Translations under genes and position numbers: made by a program | Shown here: piece by piece, positions 42,871 to 53,700 of the stretch | How positions within the stretch are numbered: position 1 is the stretch's first letter | How the letters are laid out: every line of letters begins with the position of its first letter | NCBI GenBank assembly: GCA_029204225.1 | Contig: CM055100.1 | Span: 14,808,719-14,872,718 of the forward strand | DNA: 64,000 nt | DNA from: Diphasiastrum complanatum | Lineage: Eukaryota > Streptophyta > Lycopodiopsida > Lycopodiales > Lycopodiaceae | Direction: 5' to 3' | Notes under the pieces: generated by a model | What the model was told of the DNA's origin: nothing | The model's input: the letters and a program-made list of their open reading frames with translations, nothing else | Database searches by the model: none

Positions 42871-43110
42871 CTACACTTGAGATTGGTTTTTTGTTTGTAT
42901 TTTTCTTGCATTTTGACAGGTTTTTGACTTGCCATCAGGTTTTTTTTCTCATCTTTCTGACTTGCCACATTACTAGTGTGCTGAGCATAGTTTCGGCTCT
43001 GTTATGTAATCTCGATGAGTCAAAAAGTTTGACTCGCGCTATGACTCGTCGACAGTATCATGACTCGCCAACTTGATTTTTTTCTATTTTTACTCAACCA
43101 TTTGACTCGC
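42871..43110. repeat. TGACTCG-rich stretch
   Basis: 42960-43110 holds several TTTGACTCGC or ATGACTCGTC words in an irregular array. They resemble the words of the minisatellite at 34850-35110. Confidence 0.5.
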
Positions 43111-43119
43111 CATCAACAC

Positions 43120-43960
43120 AGAGTGACCAGTAGCCTCATAACTACCATTCTGGAGGACCTCCGAACTAGTAGAGATTGCACCTTTGACCAGGACCTTCAA
43201 TACGTCGCACAGGCCAAAGCCACCACCTCCCTTCAAATAGATCCAAACATGCCAGAGCTTGAGATTGCCTCTCCTCTTCGTGGCTCCTCACCACCTCGTG
43301 CCATATCGCCTCACACCACCACCTCACCGCCCCCCGTCGTTTCTTTTCTCCCAAAATCTGATCTTCCATCCACCTCCACCGTTCCTCCCCGCACTGTCGA
43401 CAATCTTCTTGACCCTGTGGTGGTACACAAGCACTAGTACCAAAAGGTATTTTTAGTACCTGATTCGGAGCAACCGTCCCTCTTCATCAAACAATATCCA
43501 GATGTCAAGACAAGAGGCGACTACAAATTATCCAGAAAGCTCGAGGAGCTCCTAAAGAAGAAATCGACCAATATCCTATCACTTATTCATCCTCAACCAG
43601 AATGGAGGAAGGCAATACTTTTGCGTAGCCCCGAGCTCATAAAGGAATATCTCACAGCTTCGGCGACATTAAGAGCAGATCCAACTTACCATCCCATGCC
43701 TCGTCGAAGATCATGGACAAATTTGAAGACTCCTAGCGTCGGGGCCTACAATTGTCCAATAATAAAGTTGAACAGGGCTAGAAAACAACGGTCGACTTCA
43801 ACAAAGCCCTCAATTGGTTCATGACCGACGCGGCTAATTCTCTAGGTCCAATCGTTTTGGAAGCCTACTACAATATGGAGACTCTACTGACAGCTGCAAA
43901 GGTGAATATCAGGTGGGACATGTGCTTCGGCGAATTGCAAGAACATGAAGTGCTCTCACG
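43120..43960 (+). pseudogene. unrecognised protein-coding remnant
   Basis: A + strand frame of higher GC than its surroundings reads DQDLQYVAQAKATTSLQIDP, then a Pro/Ser-rich segment, one stop at 43435, then VPDSEQPSLFIKQYPDVKTR and LEELLKKKSTNILSLIHPQP. It carries on to about 43824, and a shifted frame LGPIVLEAYYNMETLLTAAK follows. Continuity through a single stop suggests a real former gene. I do not recognise it; a retroelement structural protein is one possibility. Confidence 0.45.
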
Positions 43961-44020
43961 ACATAGATCATAGACACCCCTTCAATCTTGAACTTGTGTA
44001 GATCCTCTATAGTCACTGCC
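43932..44020 (+). repeat. 90-bp inverted repeat, left copy
   Basis: GAATTGCAAGAACATGAAGT through AGTCACTGCC. It matches the reverse complement of 47889-47978 with only a few differences. Confidence 0.9.
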
Positions 44021-44937
44021 TTCTACAACAACCACCTGCAAACCCAAAAAAAAATCAAGAGCCACATCACAGCTCTTCCACATGCAATTTCTTGCACTCC
44101 TAGTGTTTTGCAGTTCTACCCATTTACACAGGGGGGCACACAATAGAATTTGCTGCTCATAACAGAACTTGAAGCCTCTTTCAGTAGAACGTTTGCCCTT
44201 TTTTTTAAGCTTGGAGCCCACCTATTTTCGTCACTTTGCCATTCTGACCTTCTTTTCACTTTGCTTAGCCCTACATTTGTCACTTCCTAAACATTAATGT
44301 TGATTTAACCCTTCAGCATATGCCTATTCAAAATAATCTCTCATGCCCATGTGATTTTCTTGATATAAGGGTTCTTGTAATGCTTGAACTCCCAAATCCA
44401 CAATCAAGGGTCTTCCACCTTGCTTGCGTATTAAAATTGATTTGGCCATTTTGGCATGTGACTAATAGAGTTGCCCTCCTTATTAGTACCATGTGATCTT
44501 TTCTCTCTTAAGCCTCTTAATGAAGCCTCAACTTTGATTTTAGCCCATTGCCCATTTGGTCATGCTCCCTTTTCCCCTTGCCATTGGCCCTCCTTTTTTG
44601 ATATTGCACTTTGAGAACCCCTTTCCCTTAGCCATTTGATTTTCGACTTGCAATTTCGCAATTTTGATGACTGAGCCCTCTCTTCCCACTGAGCAACAAC
44701 CTGAAAACACAGTACTTCGGTTCTTATATTAGTATCGAAAATCACTATACATTGCAAGATTTTGGCATAGTAGCTGAAACTATACTATAGCCCAATTTTT
44801 AAAGACCATAAAAAATTTTAATTCTAAGGCCATAATTTCCTCTAGTCACATTACGGGCGGGCTAATTGGCAATTTTTAGCCATTTTCACATTGCAATTGT
44901 GCGGCTTTTGCATGCCGATTTCTATACTATAGCAAAA
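44021..44937. other. spacer, no gene seen
   Basis: Rich in short CCTTTTTT and GCCCATTTG-like words. No coding frame could be supported. Confidence 0.45.
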
Positions 44938-45917
44938 TTAAGCTTCAAAATTAGCCCGATTTTTGGGGTCAAAAATTTGGCTAACAGGTGAAAATTGAGT
45001 GGCAACTCTCCTTTTTATGTAATCTATGTAACATATTTTGCCATCGTAATATCCATGCCCAAATGGAAACAAGAATGGAAAGATTGCACTTTCTAAAGTG
45101 ATAGACAATTTTTCTTTAGTTATTATTGGCAAGTCGGATATGTTAGTTTTGAATATCAAAGTCTCATTCCTTTCATGCGCTGAATCCCTTAATTGTAAAT
45201 TTGAATATGTATATATGTCATTTTTTTGAATATCATGTGTTCTGCTACAAGGCGTTATGTCCTTTAGCAATATGTACACTCGTTCGAATGGATCACTTTG
45301 CATGTTTTGAAATCTGTCCATTTCTCTATCCAACATTTTTTCGACCGATGCTAGTGATACAAATGGCAAGCTCCGAGTCTGAGAGCCATATTCATATACA
45401 CTAAGACACGTTCATAATATTGGATTATGCAAAACACGTGTTCTAAAACATTTCGTATCTCTTCCATGTCATGAACCTTATCGTTTCTATTCAAGTTGCA
45501 AGCGATAAGACTATCAAACAATGGTCTCTTTTCAATGCGCCCTACCACAAACGAGTTAACATGTCGCGTGACATCTATCGAAATATCTAAGACCAACAAC
45601 AATTGTAAGTTCGATACATGTATTTTCAGAATGGATTGTATATATGTAGGAGAATAAAAAAACTATGTATTTTATTCTATCTGGATAAGCCCTACATAAA
45701 AGACAGGTATGCCAACTCATTTGTTTATTATCTGCATATGTATACTGCCACATAATGTGTTGGCTATTGCATACGGTGGGATAGCTTGACTCATATTCTT
45801 AGCTTTCATATCTTTTGTCTTGTTGGAAAATGTGACATTTCCACAGATTGAACAACATTTCATTAGACCAAAGATTTCATTGCAAATATTTTTCCACAAA
45901 ATTTGAAATCCAGTCAT
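44938..45917 (-). pseudogene. Helitron-like N-terminal domain fragment
   Basis: Four overlapping - strand frames read as one decayed protein. Upstream (45917-45717) has CCSICGNVTF, a Cys pair like those before the Helitron replicase core. Next come NKQMSWHTCLLCRAYPDRIK and FVVGRIEKRPLFDSLIACNL. Last (45369-44938) has FPFLFPFGHGYYDGK and YIDYIKRRVATQFSP, matching the Helitron_like_N pattern FPxLFPxGxG...YxxxR. The HUH/Rep catalytic motifs and helicase are missing. At least three frame changes are present. Confidence 0.72.
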
Positions 45918-46132
45918 GTTGAACCACCCATCAGAGTAAGGAGTAAATCTTTTTTTCTTTTTTTTCCATGATTCTTACCTCTCCCCTTGTTTGCACACTC
46001 AGTTGATATTGTGCTAAAACTCTTGTATCGCATAAAATATAGATTAAATAATATGAGATGATAGTTAAGTGAATAGATTACTTACAATTGCAAAACTACA
46101 AAGCTCATTTTACGAACTTGGTCACTCCTTGG

Positions 46133-46507
46133 AAAATTCAGGGATTGAAAATGAATGATAATGACATTATGCTTTCATGACGAATTTTGGACATGTGAGT
46201 TGCAAAGGCAAAAGTCAATCAAAGAGATGCACACAAGAGATCAAAATAAAAATTGGCAGCAGTTAGAGATCTTTAGCTTCAATTTCGTTTCTATCCCATC
46301 CGTGTTGTTTGTCCTAGGATTGTCGAACTCATCTTGAAAATTCAGGGATTGAAAATGAATGATAATGACATTATGCTTTCAGTACGAATTTTGGACATGT
46401 GAGTTGCAAAGGCAAAAGTCAATCAAAGAGATGCACACGAGAGATCAAAATAAAAATTGTTAGCTTCAATTTCACTTCTGTCCCATTCGTGTTATTTGTC
46501 CTAGGAC
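46133..46507. repeat. 204-bp period tandem duplication
   Basis: AAAATTCAGGGATTGAAAAT starts at 46133 and 46337. The second copy has a ~30-bp deletion and scattered substitutions and ends at GTCCTAGGACTG. Confidence 0.95.
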
Positions 46508-47888
46508 TGCTCTAAGCTTTGATCAGGGACTTTGTTATAGATGAAAATACACAGTTTTGATGTCTTTTCTGGTTCTTATTATCCTACACGAGCATCTTAT
46601 GAGCATATGGCAGACTATTTCAGTGGTATTTATGCTCTGGTTACATCTTGATTGACCCATCCAACATGATGGTAATGGATGCAACTCTGGAAGGGACTTC
46701 AACTATGAACGTCTGACCCACAACGATCTTCTCTGGACTTCACTTCGACATTGTCTATCCATGACAGGCACACGAGTTTAGACAAGCATATCACTTGAAA
46801 TAGAATCTGGTTATTTTATCACAATCTACAGCGTTGATCAGAGAACATAGTTACAAAAGCACTTTTAACAAATTCCGGATCTTGTGCAATATACTGCATA
46901 TCCACTTTCTTAATTTCGGCTCCAACAATTGGCCCAACTGTGTTATATTCACATATGCGCAACAATTTTAAGTAATAACGCTGAGAGGAGTAGAATCCAG
47001 CAGTCGTAGTGGTTACATCGTTAGGCATCCAACGTAGTAGATCGTAGATCACACACGACAGCCCCATAAAATGCAGCTCAACAGATGATGGAGGTAGAGC
47101 GTAGGTAAGCACGCATCTGAACAGAAGATGAGGTGCAGCTTTGCACGCAGTAGGTACAGATACGCTGGAGGAGCTAGGCGGAGCTAGGTGAAAGAGCTGG
47201 GCGCCATCACTAAAGAGAGAGGATGCCAAAAAAGTTCCTTGGCAGGGAGAGAACAACAAATTTTTAAAAAGCAAAGTATTTATTGAAGATTACAAAGCAA
47301 AAGGCAAAGATCGTCTTAATGTCCTCAAACAAGGTTTCATTAGATTAACACATGAAAATCACAAGCAATTGGTCTATCCTTCCCATTCTTGAGCGACCAA
47401 AGGAGCAACACGTGTGCCTGATTCATAACTAGGGATTGATTTGCCTTTGTGGCAATCAAATGATTTTCTTAAAGCATGATTATTAGCAATGAAATGAATT
47501 TTCAGTACTGATTTTCTTGGTGTGGCCAACCTTCGAGACACATCTTTTGAACACTTTTCAACAAAATGCTACCGATATTAAGTTCATATTTGATCTTCCT
47601 CAAGGAATATTAAGTCGATCGTTGGTTCAATTCTATGGAGGTTAACATTTCTTAAAGAGCTCTGGAACGCAGGAGTGGCTTGAATTAGTCCAGATAGTAG
47701 GTAAGCTTTGTGGAACCAGAGTTGACATACTTAGATAATTTAATTTATTCTTATGAACAGTTAGCATTATGTTTGCCAATTTGAACAAGACATACACTGG
47801 CAATACCACTCTCAGTAAATAAATCTAGCAATCAATCAATTGGGTGAAAAAAGTTCAATCATTTTTTACTTGTTGTGGCTTTTGATAG
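46508..47888. other. spacer with one unassigned frame
   Basis: A - strand frame at 47274-46819 (151 codons) is open but shows no known motif. Its first 50 residues are Ser/Leu/Pro-rich. Nothing else is supported. Confidence 0.35.
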
Positions 47889-47978
47889 GGCAGTGACTAT
47901 AGAGGATCTACACAAGTTCAGAATTGAAGGGGTGTCTATGATCTGTGTTGTGAAAGCACTTCATGTTCTTGCAAATTC
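47889..47978 (-). repeat. 90-bp inverted repeat, right copy
   Basis: Reverse complement of 43932-44020. The pair brackets 4.05 kb that includes the Helitron-like fragment. Confidence 0.9.
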
Positions 47979-48185
47979 TGGATGTAGAGGAAAACAGGGA
48001 AGATTTCGCCAGTCTTGTGTACTTCCTTAGGTGGTTGCAAGGGCAGTGAGTTGCAGGAGCACGTGTGAATGATTCTCAATGGAGGCACATGCCGTATACA
48101 TGGATGGCTACATGTAACGATGAATTTGGATTGAGGGGGAGCTCTGTAGCTAACTCAGGCACCATGCGAAGATCAAACTTTAGTT

Positions 48186-48525
48186 CTAGGCGGAGGTGTC
48201 CAAGTTGATGAATATCATCATCAACTCTCTGTACAACAACAGGGACAATTTTTTTCCAAAACATATTTCCAATGCGTCAGATGTTCTGGCTCTCTCACTG
48301 ATAAGGCTATTGTTGGAGAAGGGGATGAGGCAAGACTTGAGTTTCAGATAAAACTAGGCAGGGACAAAGGGATCCTTACAATTAGAGATCCTTACAATTA
48401 AGGATCGAGGCATTGGTATGACAAAAGATGATCTCAATATTAAAAACCTTGGGATAACGACGCTTTCAGTTGAAGTGTGTAAAGGTGACAATTTGAATTG
48501 CAGGTGAAGCTCTAACAACGTGTGG
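48186..48525 (+). pseudogene. HSP90 (endoplasmin-like) N-terminal domain fragment
   Basis: The + strand reads AEVSKLMNIIINSLYNNRDN then FFPKHISNASDVL. After a frame change it reads SLTDKAIVGEGDEARLEFQI, and after another DRGIGMTKDDLNIKNLG and VEVCKGDNLN. These match the HSP90 ATPase domain, with the Asn of the NASD block and the DxGIGM Mg/ATP loop. The wording is closest to the ER paralogue GRP94. A 17-base duplication (GATCCTTACAATTA twice, at 48371 and 48388) breaks the frame just before DRGIGM. No introns interrupt the preserved part, so it may be a processed copy. Confidence 0.88.
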
Positions 48526-50540
48526 ACTTTGTTCCTCGATGTTGGTGCCGTTTGTGGCCACTGCCTACAGAGAAAGAGATTGAATGCGCTCCTTGACTTG
48601 CACAATAACCTGGTTCTTTAATAGCATCATGAGTTTATAAAACTACGAAAAGGTAGTATTGTTGTGGGGTAGTTGAGAGACAATCGGCAGAAAATTATTT
48701 ATTCATCTTCGACGAGGTTGTAATGGCTGGTTAGGAATCTATGACCCTAAACATCCAAAAATAGTGTCCATAATGTCTGGTCCAGTCTTCTTGCCACACC
48801 TTCTCCTCATTTGATTAACAATTTTAAAACGTTCTTCAAATATTTATATTCTAAGCAAGCATACGCAATCAATTTGATAGTGTAAAGTGCAGTGCCCTGC
48901 CTACATAGCAAAAGACTATTGAGTTTCCTTCCATACTTTTGTTCTTTCTGAACTTAGTAAAAATCATGTTTGCAATACAGTATCAAATTGCCAAATCATG
49001 GTGTTTTACAATTTGAATGATTGTGTTGCTTTTTGTGTTGTGAAGGTATGGGTTTTCAAGGAGATACACTTGTGGGTTTAAACAACATATTTGTGAAAGA
49101 TTCTAATAAACTAGTGGTATTGATTTCACTTCATGTTGTATCTTTGCAAACAGAATTGTAAGGCAACAAATCAATGGACAAGAATTCTATACCAGTTGTG
49201 TTGTTTTTTATGTAGCCTTTTCCTTTCGTGGGCTAGCAATTTCAGCAGGAAACAAAAATTTGCACGTGTTTTTACAGGTCAGTTGATATTTTTGGATAAC
49301 ATATTTTTCACAAGCTATCTTCTTGTACTTTACTATTGTTTGGCTTCAAATTAAATACTTGCATAACATTTTATGGCTTCTTGTATTGTAAGATTGTGGC
49401 ATGCAATTAAGTGTTTGCATAGCAATTAATAAAGACACTGCTTAAATGAAAACACATGAGAAATAAGAATAAACACACATAGGAGATAATAGAGGTTGCC
49501 TCCAAAGCAAGCCTGCAGGTTATCAAACAATGGCTTGCAAATTTGACTTCCATATTTGACATACACTTTATGCAATCTCATCCTTATTTGTCTTGCCGAC
49601 GAGTCACTCCACATACATAGATCACATAAATATATCGATTTCCTATACCTCTGTAAGAATGGTTGTTTCCAAAAATGACGAAACATTAAGAGAGCTTTGT
49701 ACAATATTTGAAATTTTTCATGGCAGCCTTGGTCACCAAAATCAAGTAGCTAATGTCATAAGCCATTGGACCAAGTCTTACAACCTTAAAAAAGTGAAGT
49801 CCTTGCACCTCTTGCTTGAGCTCATAAACAACTTGTCACTCTCTAATAAATCCCACCTAATGTTTCATGTCACTGAAAAACCTTTAGCTAGACTATTTAG
49901 TAAAAGAGCCTTTTGAGATCTACGACTCTCACTTTTATCAAATAACTAAGACTTGCAATGCAATGTAAATCCTTGTGCTAAATATGTTGATTGAATATCT
50001 TCTGATATGTGGGGAATCCATGCAAGCCATCAACAAGTATCTACATAGCCAAATCAAGTTCTAGAAAGGGTAGTCTACTTTCAAGAGCAAATGCTGTCAA
50101 AATACCATGTCAATCAAGTGAAAGTATTAAATTTTCAAGGAGCAATCATCTCAAGCTTTCAAGCCAAGTTTTTCACAATTGACATTGGCAACTTGATCTA
50201 CATTCATAATGTGCGACATCAATATATGTAAGAAGACATAATTCATTGTCAAACTATTAAACAAGATATCAAGAAAAAGAAAGGTTAACCCTAATTTGCC
50301 TGGCCAAATGATGGGCATTCTTGGAGTTATAGAACAATGCTCACAGCAAATATGGGTCCTAACCAAAGTTTATCAAATTGTATGTTGTGGATATAATAAA
50401 TCAGTAAACAATTTCCAAGCAAGGAACTGCCATACTACGAAAGGACTTACTGTCACCCTACAATAACAAGTTTATACAGCTAAAGGTCTGGTCTGTCGGA
50501 ACAAACTTCATGGACCTGTGAACACAATTTCTAAAAGCTT
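48526..50540. other. 3' flank of gene B
   Basis: No supported gene. The part next to gene B (about 50050-50540) aligns with the 3' flank of gene A. The rest shows only scattered open frames. Confidence 0.5.
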
Positions 50541-50768
50541 CTAAACCTCTCCATCCCACAATTCCTCGTAACTTCTGTAGGGACTGTTGCCTACATTGAC
50601 AACCCAAACAGCTAGAATCAATCTCTTTTGCGGTAAGGTCTCAATTTTCTTGAGGTCTTCTTCTGAAAGATCCCAATCAAAGATTTGCTTGTTCTGCACT
50701 ATTCTTTCTTTCTTGAAGCTTTTGACTAGTATAGAGTGTCCACTCATCAGCCCCCATCGCAAACAGAC
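50541..50768 (-). CDS. aldo-keto reductase B, exon 5
   Basis: After TATTCTACAG it reads [40 protein letters not shown], then [14 protein letters not shown] and stop. The cofactor motif reads K-S-F-K-K-E-R; the Asn seen in gene A (SYNKAR) is Lys here. Confidence 0.95.
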   Translation of the reverse strand, partial: VCLRWGLMSGHSILVKSFKKERIVQNKQIFDWDLSEEDLKKIETLPQKRLILAVWVVNVGNSPYRSYEELWDGEV

Positions 50769-53700
50769 CTGTAGAATACAGAAATAGACCGGTTAAGAAG
50801 TTAGAACTCTAGACCAAAGATCTACAACTTACTTGTGCCTCATCCATTAATGATTTTGATTGTAAAATGCCATCCTGAGCTGACAGCTCCAGGCCTCAAC
50901 TCCATGCTCATGCTCTCTTATAGGTGGTGGAGATGCATCTCGGCTGGCTCAGGCTGGCATTTAGCTCCACATTAAATAGCTTAATAAAGACTTGCAACAT
51001 TAGCTAATTGTTCAATATCGACTATCCAAGGCATGTAGCACATGCTGACTTTAGGAAAACGTAATTAGAAATTATAGAGACATAGTTGTGCTAATTGCTT
51101 CGTCTAAACTTTTAGCAACAATCTTTCATAGCTTGATGACTGTTCAAGCAAAAACATCGATATTGTCCCGGTATCTCCTACATATTGCTGCTTTAGATGA
51201 TGGAATGATGTGAGAGGTGTATTCGAAAGGTATCTTGGGGGTAAAAGAGGAATCACTCATAGATTTGACCTAGTGTGATTTATTAGAGAAAGTTTCAGAA
51301 AATCAGTTATCACCACTAGATGCAGAATTGAGTTGACATGGACATTCTTCCACCAAAAATGTTAAGGTCGTTATACAAAAGGGTACCAAAAGCAGGACGA
51401 TCCAGAACCGAATAAGTTATCAGTGTATCTTATAGACTCGGTTAGCTTCTGCAATAATATGGGAATACAGAATAACCTAGATAATATGCAAATTATCTAA
51501 AAGAAAATGCAGTCAAGAACAAAAATTGTTGACTCCCAAAATCTAAGTAAATCTTTTCTACTTTGAATCAATATCTATACTTCAAATCTTCCGAAGTGAT
51601 TTCAGTGTATAATGGCTTCATATTATAAGTTTAAAGAAGCATGGGTCGAATTTTCTCATCGTGCTATGATAAGAGAATGTTGTACTTCCATATTACCAAC
51701 AAATACATTTGAAATTTGCTACTTCTACATCCTTGGGTACTTTCATCTCAAGTCCATTAACTGCAGGAAGCACGGCTCCAAAGCAAGTACTTGATCACAC
51801 AGAAAATTCAGTTGGGAGTGATTTACAAGCTGCATCCCTAATCTGGGTCTTTCAGGAATGAAATTTCCACACAGCATACAGAAAAGGGAGTCTAAGTTCC
51901 TATTGACGAATCAATAAAATTTCTAAATATAATGCGAACAAAGAGAGAACCGGTTGGGCATTTTATTGAAGGATTGACTTGGTGTAATAAGGGTTCTAAA
52001 TAGAATATAATGTGAATCAAGTCAGATTGTTTGAGCTTCTATGCATATACAAGTTACAAACCTTCTTTTGAAATTTATGAAGAATAACTAAATGTATCTA
52101 AACAGAACTTTCATGATATGTAAAACATTTATGATCAGTTGTTCCTGAGGTCAAAATTTAAATTAGCATTGACCACAAGCCCCATTTGTTTAACAGGGTC
52201 TGCTCTAAACCAGTGACGTGTCGAAATCAGCCTGCCGCCTTTTATACTCCAAAGGTCAGAGAGAATAGCATGTGATCAAATATTGACTATATCTTGGAAG
52301 TCAAAATACTAGACTCTCACACCAAAAGTCTTTCACGAAAGAAATCAAGTTGTCAATCCTTGGCCCAAAAACTGAAAGTTCATGTGAATATGGTTAACAA
52401 ACAAATCGACCTTGACTGTGGTATCTGACCTCCTGTGTTCTCTAGGGTTCGGCACTGGTTACGTGCTCGTAACAAGATTGCTCTCAATATACTAGGATTT
52501 TCTCAAACTTTTAAATGGACTTTGACTAATAGATGTAAATTTGATGTATCCATAATGCGGCACCTTCTTTCTCCCCTCAAACATGGACATTCTAATACCA
52601 AGTTATTGCTAGAGTTGCAGAAGCCACATATACATCACCAATCATAGAAATTAAAGACAGTGCAAGTATAACCATTAGGCAACAATGATCCCACATAGTA
52701 TCTAGTCTAGCTATCTTGATCTAACACCATGCTAAGTCATCTCCTACCTGAGCTACCAACTACAAGCTCTCTCTAGAGATTGTACTAGCAATTAAGCGTC
52801 AAATATTTGCTGCAGGCTCATGAATTAGGACTAGGTAATAATTCCTTGGTGGGAGCAACAGTCCTTTGATGGTCAATCAAATGGAACCCATGAATTTCAA
52901 CAATATGAAATCAGATGACAATTCGTTATTTTATGTTGTCCTATTATTCAGTGATGAAACATTGGCTGTTTCAGAGCATTGTAGTCATGAAATGTCAACA
53001 TCAACATAGAGCTAGACACTGCAACATTTTGCCAAGTTCAAAGATTTTTCAATGTTGTCCAACTTAGTTGAAGTCCTTGGAAAAAGCTCACAAAATCTCA
53101 CTTTTTCTTACATCTGTTTTTTTTTCTCTGGCATAGTCATGTAGACTCTTAACTCCTGACCCCAAGACTTAGAGGAAAAGAATTCCTTAGCAGCACACCA
53201 CTTATTGGGCGACAATTTCCTGTAAGTATACTACTGATTATCCTGCCATAGGAGTTAATATATACAAGCGTAAAACTAAAACGCATTGAAATTAATTTGG
53301 CATACATCTGAGATATATTCGGTAAAGCATCTGAGATGAGCCAACGTATTATTTAGGAAGGTATGCTTATATCATAGCACCCACGGATCTCAGAACCGTG
53401 GGGTGAACCGTACCACGGTTCATGAACCGAGGTACGGCTCATCATAAATAAATAGATAATTAATTAATGAATTAATGTTTGATAAAAAATGAACTGAATT
53501 TTTTTTTAAAAAAATTAATTAATTAATAACTACACGGTACACCACGGTTTTGGCCAAAAAAATTTGAGAACCGTACGGTTCACTATACGGTTTTCAGGTT
53601 CATTAATTCTATGGCTTATATGTATAAGAGTCATTTAAGTTTGATAAGTGATATGTCGTGCATAAAGTTGAGATAAAAAAGCATTTAACCTTGGTGGAAC

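Noticed and set aside
43060-43456. Two overlapping + strand frames
   Set aside because: Only one can be coding. I kept the frame that continues past 43435 and dropped the other.
46819-47274. 151-codon - strand frame
   Set aside because: Open, but without motif, splice context or homologue that I can recognise. Too weak to call a gene.
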